Assembly: GCF_019024285.1 (NCBI RefSeq)
Contig: NZ_WMKZ01000001.1
Span: 700,492-764,491, forward strand
Length of the DNA: 64,000 nucleotides
Reading direction: 5' to 3'
From: Alkalihalobacterium elongatum
GTDB taxonomy: Bacteria; Bacillota; Bacilli; Bacillales; Bacillaceae_F
Below, piece by piece: positions 57,830-64,000 of this stretch. The translations under genes were made by a program, and so were the position numbers. The notes below the pieces were generated by a model. It was not told the origin of the DNA and searched no databases. It saw only the letters and a list, made by a program, of their open reading frames with translations. Every line of letters starts with the position of its first letter. The first letter of the stretch is position 1.

Positions 57830-57870
57830 GAAGACACCCCACATCTTGTACACTTTATACAAGCATCTTA

Positions 57871-57899
57871 TTCAGGCACGTCCTAAAAAATGCTATACT
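57871..57899 (+). promoter_or_regulatory. Likely extended -10 promoter of rqcH
   Basis: TGCTATACT (57891-57899) has the extended -10 TGN plus TATACT; TTCAGG lies 17 bases upstream at 57871-57876 as a weak -35. It is about 90 bp before the rqcH ATG, in the divergent gap with yloB. Confidence 0.5.
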
Positions 57900-57986
57900 G
57901 ATGATTGTAATGACATAATAAATATAACTTTATTAATAAATAACTTAATGAAAGTTAAAGAGAATGATGAGGAAGTTGGTGAACGC

Positions 57987-59696
57987 ATGTCATTTGATGG
58001 ACTAATGACTAGAGCAATAACAAATGAATTACAAGAAAAACTAGAAACGGGGAGGATTTCTCGGGTCTATCAACCTTATAAAACAGAGCTATTGTTATCG
58101 ATCCGTGCTAAAGGATTAAATTATTCCTTACTTTTATCAGCAAATCCTTCGTTTGCGCGAGTACATTTAACAACAGAAAAATATGATAATCCACCAGAAC
58201 CGCCGATGTTTTGTATGCTTTTACGCAAACATTTAGAAGGCAGTTTTATTGAAAAGATCGAACAGACAGAAATGGAACGAATTATTACGCTTGATATTAA
58301 AGGGAAAGATGAACTCGGAGACACTACATATAAATCCTTAATTATTGAGATTATGGGGCGGCATAGTAACATTACACTGATCGATAAAAAAACTAAAAAA
58401 ATTATCGATAGTATTAAACATATTTCTCCATCGCAAAGTAGTGTAAGAACCGTATTACCTGGCCATATCTATGAGTTTCCACCAGAACAAGGAAAAACAG
58501 ATCCATTTACGATAGAAGAGGAAGGTTTACTTCGAAAAATCGATTTTAATTCAGGAAAGTTAGATAAACAACTTCTCGAAGCTTTTTCAGGAATTTCACC
58601 ACAAGTGACTAAAGAAATTGTTCATCGTGCTAAGTTTTCACAACAAAAAGCAATCGCAACTGCTTTTTTTGAAGTAATTACTCCTTTAAAAGCTTTTCAA
58701 TTTGAGCCACAAATGGTTATTGGCGAAAATAAAGAGACATTCTCTCTCTTTTCACTCACTCATTTAGAAGGAGAAATACGTTATTTTTCGACGGTAAGTG
58801 AACTACTAGACCGCTTCTTTTATGGAAAAGGAGAGCGTGATCGTGTAAAACAACAAGCACATGACTTAGAAAGATTCCTTCGAAATGAGCTTCAAAAAAA
58901 TGAGAAGAAAATTAAAAAGCTTGAAAAAACATTAGTGGATGCAGAAAAAGCAAAAACTTATCAACGTTTCGGCGAGTTGTTAACAGCTAATCTACACTTA
59001 GTTAAACGGGGTGATAAACAAGTTGAGGTCATCGATTATTATGACGAAAATGGTGGAACAGTAACCATTACATTAGACCCTCAAAAATCACCTTCGGACA
59101 ATGCTCAAAACTACTTCCGCAAATATAATAAGGCAAAAAATTCAGTTTCAGTTGTTGAGGAACAAATCGAAAAAGCTAAACAAGAAATTCAATATTTAGA
59201 TCAATTAATTCAGCAAATGGAATCTGCATCTCCAAAAGATGTTGAAGAAATTCGTGAGGAACTAATTGAAGAAGGTTACGTGAGACGTCGCCAAAAAGAT
59301 AGTAAGAAAAAGAAAAAAACCGTAAAGCCACAATTAGAATCCTACCTATCCTCAAAAGGTGTAGAATTTTATGTTGGTAAAAACAATAAACAAAACGAAT
59401 ACCTCACAAATCGTTTTGCCCGCCAAGATGAAATATGGCTTCATACGAAGGATATTCCTGGTTCACACGTTGTCATTCGCCATACAGACCCAGACGAAAC
59501 AACGTTGACAGAAGCTGCAACAATAGCTGCCTATTATAGTAAAGCTAGACAATCAAGCGGTGTCCCCGTGGATTACACGAAAATACGCCATGTCAAAAAA
59601 CCAAACGGCTCCAAACCTGGCTTTGTTATATATGACAACCAGACGACTTTATATGTCACTCCTGATGAAGATTTAGTATTGAAATTAAGGAAATAG
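57987..59696 (+). CDS. rqcH: Ribosome quality-control protein RqcH (NFACT family, YloA)
   Basis: RqcH binds obstructed 50S subunits and adds C-terminal alanine tails that mark stalled peptides for degradation. The NFACT-N domain (about 1-180) begins MSFDGLMTRAITNELQEKLE and contains PPMFCMLLRKHLEG; a helix-hairpin-helix-like and coiled-coil arm follow (about 185-430, KNEKKIKKLEKTLVDAEKA), then the NFACT-R domain (about 440-569, EIWLHTKDIPGSHVVIRHTD). The ATG at 57987 is near GTTGGTG and gives 569 residues; the long upstream open frame antisense to yloB is a shadow. Residues 97-98 read Glu-Arg rather than the usual Asp-Arg. Confidence 0.97.
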   Translation: MSFDGLMTRAITNELQEKLETGRISRVYQPYKTELLLSIRAKGLNYSLLLSANPSFARVHLTTEKYDNPPEPPMFCMLLRKHLEGSFIEKIEQTEMERIITLDIKGKDELGDTTYKSLIIEIMGRHSNITLIDKKTKKIIDSIKHISPSQSSVRTVLPGHIYEFPPEQGKTDPFTIEEEGLLRKIDFNSGKLDKQLLEAFSGISPQVTKEIVHRAKFSQQKAIATAFFEVITPLKAFQFEPQMVIGENKETFSLFSLTHLEGEIRYFSTVSELLDRFFYGKGERDRVKQQAHDLERFLRNELQKNEKKIKKLEKTLVDAEKAKTYQRFGELLTANLHLVKRGDKQVEVIDYYDENGGTVTITLDPQKSPSDNAQNYFRKYNKAKNSVSVVEEQIEKAKQEIQYLDQLIQQMESASPKDVEEIREELIEEGYVRRRQKDSKKKKKTVKPQLESYLSSKGVEFYVGKNNKQNEYLTNRFARQDEIWLHTKDIPGSHVVIRHTDPDETTLTEAATIAAYYSKARQSSGVPVDYTKIRHVKKPNGSKPGFVIYDNQTTLYVTPDEDLVLKLRK

Positions 59697-59709
59697 GAAT
59701 ACGAGCTTA

Positions 59710-59755
59710 AAAAAAAACACACCCCAATTGTTAGATGTGTCTAACAATTGGGGTG
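59710..59755 (-). terminator. Perfect hairpin terminator between rqcH and the methyltransferase
   Basis: CACCCCAATTGTTAGA (59720-59735) and TCTAACAATTGGGGTG (59740-59755) form a perfect 16-bp stem with a four-base loop. On the minus strand it is followed by TGTTTTTTTTT, so it serves the methyltransferase gene. It may also stop rqcH transcription from the other side. Confidence 0.9.
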
Positions 59756-59802
59756 CAGTTCAATTTAAGTGGACTGTCCTTTTTATTTTATAAATAGTGT
59801 GC

Positions 59803-60459
59803 TTATAGCTTACAGATGGTAATTAATGCTAAACCATCAACAACGGGATAATGCTCAACCTCTGTTGCTCCACACTCCGTTAAAAAATCAGAAAGTTCTT
59901 CTGAATTATAACGATGTCTTAACGTAGAGATATTTGACCACTTTAACAAAGTAGTTTCCTCAAATTGTGTAATATTATGTTTCTTGCAATAATCTGCAGC
60001 AGCCTGTTGATTCATTTGTTCAGAAGGGTTTAACATAACGATCATGCCACCGGCTTTCACAACACGTAACATCTCTTTCATTCCTCTATCTGGCTCTGGT
60101 AACAGAAAAAGAACACAAGTAGAGATGGCTATGTCAAATTCATCATCCGTAAATGATAATTCATACGCATCACCTACTTGAAAGGTTGCTTTATCATTAA
60201 TTCTCTTTTCTTTGTATAATTCATTCGCTGCTTCAATCATTCCTTCAGAGATGTCGATTCCTACAACGTGGTCAGCTTCCTCTACTCCTCTTATTAATAA
60301 GCGCCCAGTCCCACAGCCAACATCTAATACACGTTTACCTGTCCAACTTCCTGTTACTTGTTTTAATTGATCGTGTACAGCTCCTAACCAGCTTGTACAT
60401 GCCATCGCATCAAAAAAAGGTACTAATGGATTAAATTCTTCCCCATTCATTTTTCTCAT
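59803..60459 (-). CDS. Class I SAM-dependent methyltransferase of unknown substrate
   Basis: The 218-residue soluble protein has the class I motif I VLDVGCGTGRLL near residue 45, the acidic post-I VVGIDISEGMIEAANEL, motif II DEFDIAISTCVLFLLP and a MLNPSEQMN segment. The substrate cannot be told. The ATG at 60459 follows GAGGTG; an in-frame GTG at 60471 is part of the ribosome site. It stands alone between rqcH and pyrE, bounded by terminators on both sides. In B. subtilis the cys/sat/sir sulfate-assimilation genes occupy this place. Confidence 0.85.
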   Translation of the reverse strand: MRKMNGEEFNPLVPFFDAMACTSWLGAVHDQLKQVTGSWTGKRVLDVGCGTGRLLIRGVEEADHVVGIDISEGMIEAANELYKEKRINDKATFQVGDAYELSFTDDEFDIAISTCVLFLLPEPDRGMKEMLRVVKAGGMIVMLNPSEQMNQQAAADYCKKHNITQFEETTLLKWSNISTLRHRYNSEELSDFLTECGATEVEHYPVVDGLALITICKL

Positions 60460-60593
60460 TCGTTTTCCCACCTCATTTTTTCTGAATACTTTAATTATTT
60501 TACTATGATGTATAAAATTTGAATAGTATTTTGGTAGGAACTAATCACGAACATCCCAAACATTTATCATCAACAACACACTTTAACACAGCC

Positions 60594-60624
60594 TAAAAAA
60601 AAGCTAACTCATATAGAGTTAGCT
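60594..60624 (-). terminator. Intrinsic terminator after pyrE
   Basis: On the minus strand AGCTAACTC, TATAT, GAGTTAGCT forms a nine-bp perfect stem followed by TTTTTTTAGG. It lies 9 bp past the pyrE stop and ends the pyrimidine operon. Confidence 0.92.
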
Positions 60625-60632
60625 ATCTACTG

Positions 60633-61265
60633 TTAGGCGTTCATCCAATCTGTTGATGATGGATTTTGACGCCATTGTTTTAGTTTAGTTACTTCTTCTT
60701 CATTAATATCATTTCGTTTTAGGGCCACTTGAAGAAGTGTTTCATAATCTGTGAGAACTTGGAAAGGTAGTTCCGCTTGTTCAAGTTGAGTGATACCTTT
60801 TTCTAGACCATATGTAAAAATGGCGACAACTCCGACTACAATTCCACCCACTTCACGGACTGCTTCGGCAGCCGTAATAACACTTCCGCCAGTTGAAATT
60901 AGATCTTCGACAATAACAACTTTATCCCCAGCTTCAATCTTTCCTTCAATTTGATTGCCTTTCCCGTGACCTTTTGCTTTGCTGCGAATATAAGCCATTG
61001 GTTTTTCCATTAGATCACTTACCCATGCTGCGTGAGGAATACCTGCTGTTGCAGTTCCTGCAATTACATTAACATCCGCATAGTTTACCTCGATTAATTG
61101 CTTTAAACCGTTCGCAATATCTTTACGTATTGTTGGGTATGAAAGTGTTAAACGATTATCACAATAAATGGGAGACTTCATCCCTGAACTCCAAGTAAAA
61201 GGATCATTTGGGCGTAAATATACAGCATTAATATCTAATAAGTGTGATGCGATTTGTTCTCTCAT
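60633..61265 (-). CDS. pyrE: Orotate phosphoribosyltransferase
   Basis: PyrE adds ribose-5-phosphate from PRPP to orotate. The PRPP loop [19 protein letters not shown] is near residue 115; the catalytic flexible loop is [17 protein letters not shown]. The length of 210 residues is normal. The ATG at 61265 follows GGGAGGA; five upstream codons overlap the pyrF end and are not used. Last gene of the pyr operon, whose terminator follows. Confidence 0.98.
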   Translation of the reverse strand: MREQIASHLLDINAVYLRPNDPFTWSSGMKSPIYCDNRLTLSYPTIRKDIANGLKQLIEVNYADVNVIAGTATAGIPHAAWVSDLMEKPMAYIRSKAKGHGKGNQIEGKIEAGDKVVIVEDLISTGGSVITAAEAVREVGGIVVGVVAIFTYGLEKGITQLEQAELPFQVLTDYETLLQVALKRNDINEEEVTKLKQWRQNPSSTDWMNA

Positions 61266-61267
61266 GA

Positions 61268-61974
61268 TCATTCCTCCCATTCAGTTACTACTTTTTCATA
61301 AGCTGCCGTCGGATCCTCGCTTGCAGTAATACTTCTTCCTACAACAATTCCCCAACTTCCAAGTTTTCTTGCATCACTTGGTGTTGTAACACGCTTTTGG
61401 TCACCTACAGCATCTCCTGCTAAACGTATCCCAGGTGTCACAGTCAAGAAGTTTTCTCCACAAGACTCATGAATGAGTGGTACTTCTAGTGGTGAAGAAA
61501 CAACCCCGTCTAATCCACTATCCTTAGCCAGCTTTGCATATGCTTTGACCGTTTCTTTCATTGTTCCATTTATTCTAAGCTCTTGTTGCATTACTTGTTC
61601 GCTCGTACTTGTTAATTGCGTGACAGCGATAAGCTTTGGACGCTCTATTCCAGAAGGTGTTCCTGCATGTAAACCTTCCATTGCTCGTTTCATCATCTCT
61701 GAACCACCAGCAGCATGAACATTTACAATATCGACATTTAAATGTGCGAGTGCTTTCATACCTTGTCCAACAGTATTCGGAATATCATGTAATTTTAAAT
61801 CTAAGAAGATACGATGCCCTTTTTCTTTCAAACTATGAATAAGTTGTGTACCTGAACTGTAAAACAGCTCCATACCTACTTTTAAAAATAGCGACTCGTT
61901 AGGCATTTTTGTTAAGAACTCTTCTACCTCGTTGGCACTGGAAAAGTCTAAGGCAATAATAACAGGTCTTTTCA

Positions 61975-61975
<1 letters not shown>
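61268..61975 (-). CDS. pyrF: Orotidine 5'-phosphate decarboxylase
   Basis: PyrF produces UMP. The active-site KXXXX motif is [20 protein letters not shown] near residue 60. The phosphate-binding end is [12 protein letters not shown] and [14 protein letters not shown]. The TIM-barrel start is [16 protein letters not shown]. The length of 235 residues is normal. The ATG at 61975 overlaps the pyrD stop (TAATG). Confidence 0.98.
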
Positions 61976-63659
<1,684 letters not shown>

Positions 63660-63700
63660 AAGCACATCCCCCTTTTAAAAGATCGTATCAAATTCAAAGA

Positions 63701-64000
63701 TGTCTAGCTACAGCGCCCAACGACTTCCGAGACTTCGCTCCCCTCCTTACGATAAGTCAACATCGGCTTACTTACGGTCGCCGTGTTTCCTTTATCTCAT
63801 ACGGTGGGCTCCAGTCCGTACGTCGCTAAACGGGCACTTTCGCTTTTCTTTGTCTAGCTACAGCGCCCAACGACTTCCGAGACTTCGCTCCCCTCCTTAC
63901 GATAAGTCAACATCGGCTTACTTACGGTCGCCGTGTTTCCTTTATCTCATACGGTGGGCTCCAGTCCGTACGTCGCTAAACGGGCACTTTCGCTTTTCTT
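63701..64000. repeat. Two identical 150-bp tandem repeats (continuing past the edge)
   Basis: 63701-63850 and 63851-64000 are identical base for base, each starting TGTCTAGCTACAGCGCCCAA and ending CGCTTTTCTT. The second copy ends exactly at the window edge, so more copies may follow. The unit is G+C-richer than the surroundings, has no open frame of note, and its complement starts AAGAAAAGCGAAAGTGCCCG. The same 25-bp end occurs upstream of coaBC (52583-52607). I recognise TGTCTAGCT...AGCGCC-type intergenic repeats as common in Bacillaceae. Lies 41 bp upstream of pyrK. Confidence 0.92.

Noticed and set aside
57597..57986. Long open frame upstream of rqcH on the plus strand (130 extra residues)
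   Set aside because: It is antisense to the yloB start, lacks family similarity, and the RqcH family begins at the ATG at 57987 with a promoter and ribosome site directly upstream.
63701..64000. Possible integron attC-like sites in the 150-bp repeat because of GCCCAAC
   Set aside because: The matching partner core site (GTTRRRY at the other end) is not present, there is no integrase nearby, and the repeats do not flank gene cassettes.

Overview
The window reads as a stretch of core chromosome from an endospore-forming, A+T-rich Firmicute of the family Bacillaceae. The evidence is a gene order almost identical to the fliF-to-pyrK segment of Bacillus subtilis, together with spoVM, an alpha/beta-type spore protein, CodY, FapR, RemA, PrkC/PrpC and RqcH. 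Protein features such as GTG/TTG starts with strong Shine-Dalgarno sequences fit this. Small insertions relative to B. subtilis suggest a different genus, perhaps near the alkaliphilic bacilli, but the species cannot be named from sequence alone. Nearly everything is on the minus strand; only yfkK, rpmB and rqcH are on the plus strand.

Layout, from the left edge (downstream) to the right edge (upstream): (1) 1-2.6 kb, the start of the fla/che operon (flgB, flgC, fliE, fliF cut by the edge). (2) 3.2-13.7 kb, codY, hslU, hslV, xerC, trmFO, topA, dprA, sucD, sucC. (3) 13.9-18.9 kb, a small spore-protein/DUF3905-like pair, a FlhB-tail-like/FliK-like pair (ylqH/ylqG), rnhB, rbgA, lepB. (4) 19-30.8 kb, ribosome and SRP genes (rplS, trmD, rimM, ylqD, khpA, rpsP, ffh, ylxM, ftsY), smc, an inserted pair (yfkK and a small heme-copper-oxidase-like membrane protein), rnc, acpP. 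(5) 30.9-40.2 kb, lipid synthesis and its regulator (fabG, fabD, plsX, fapR), recG, serine dehydratase (sdaAA/sdaAB), fatty-acid kinase fakA and the Asp23-family gene yloU. (6) 40.3-54.9 kb, rpmB, the 26-codon spoVM, rpe, rsgA, prkC, prpC, rlmN, rsmB, fmt, priA, coaBC, rpoZ, gmk, remA, yloC. (7) 55-64 kb, calcium ATPase yloB, divergent rqcH, an orphan methyltransferase, then pyrE-pyrF-pyrD-pyrK and two identical 150-bp tandem repeats running to the right edge.

The genes form coherent working groups. FapR represses its own lipid operon through an operator visible just behind its promoter. PrkC/PrpC are a Ser/Thr kinase-phosphatase pair next to the ribosome GTPase RsgA. TrmD, RimM, L19, S16, RbgA, RNase III, RsmB and RlmN serve ribosome and tRNA maturation. 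Ffh, FtsY and signal peptidase serve protein export. pyrKDFE complete UMP synthesis from dihydroorotate.

I found no dramatic new system, CRISPR array, prophage or transposase gene. The items most worth checking are a D97E change in the key DR motif of RqcH, an N-terminally extended HslV of the B. subtilis serine type, a 19-bp-arm perfect palindrome upstream of a four-helix oxidase-like protein, a dispersed family of GAGGCTGAC-ended palindromes, the tandem 150-bp repeats splitting the pyr cluster, and several departures from B. subtilis gene order (no def, thiN or cys/sulfate genes where expected).
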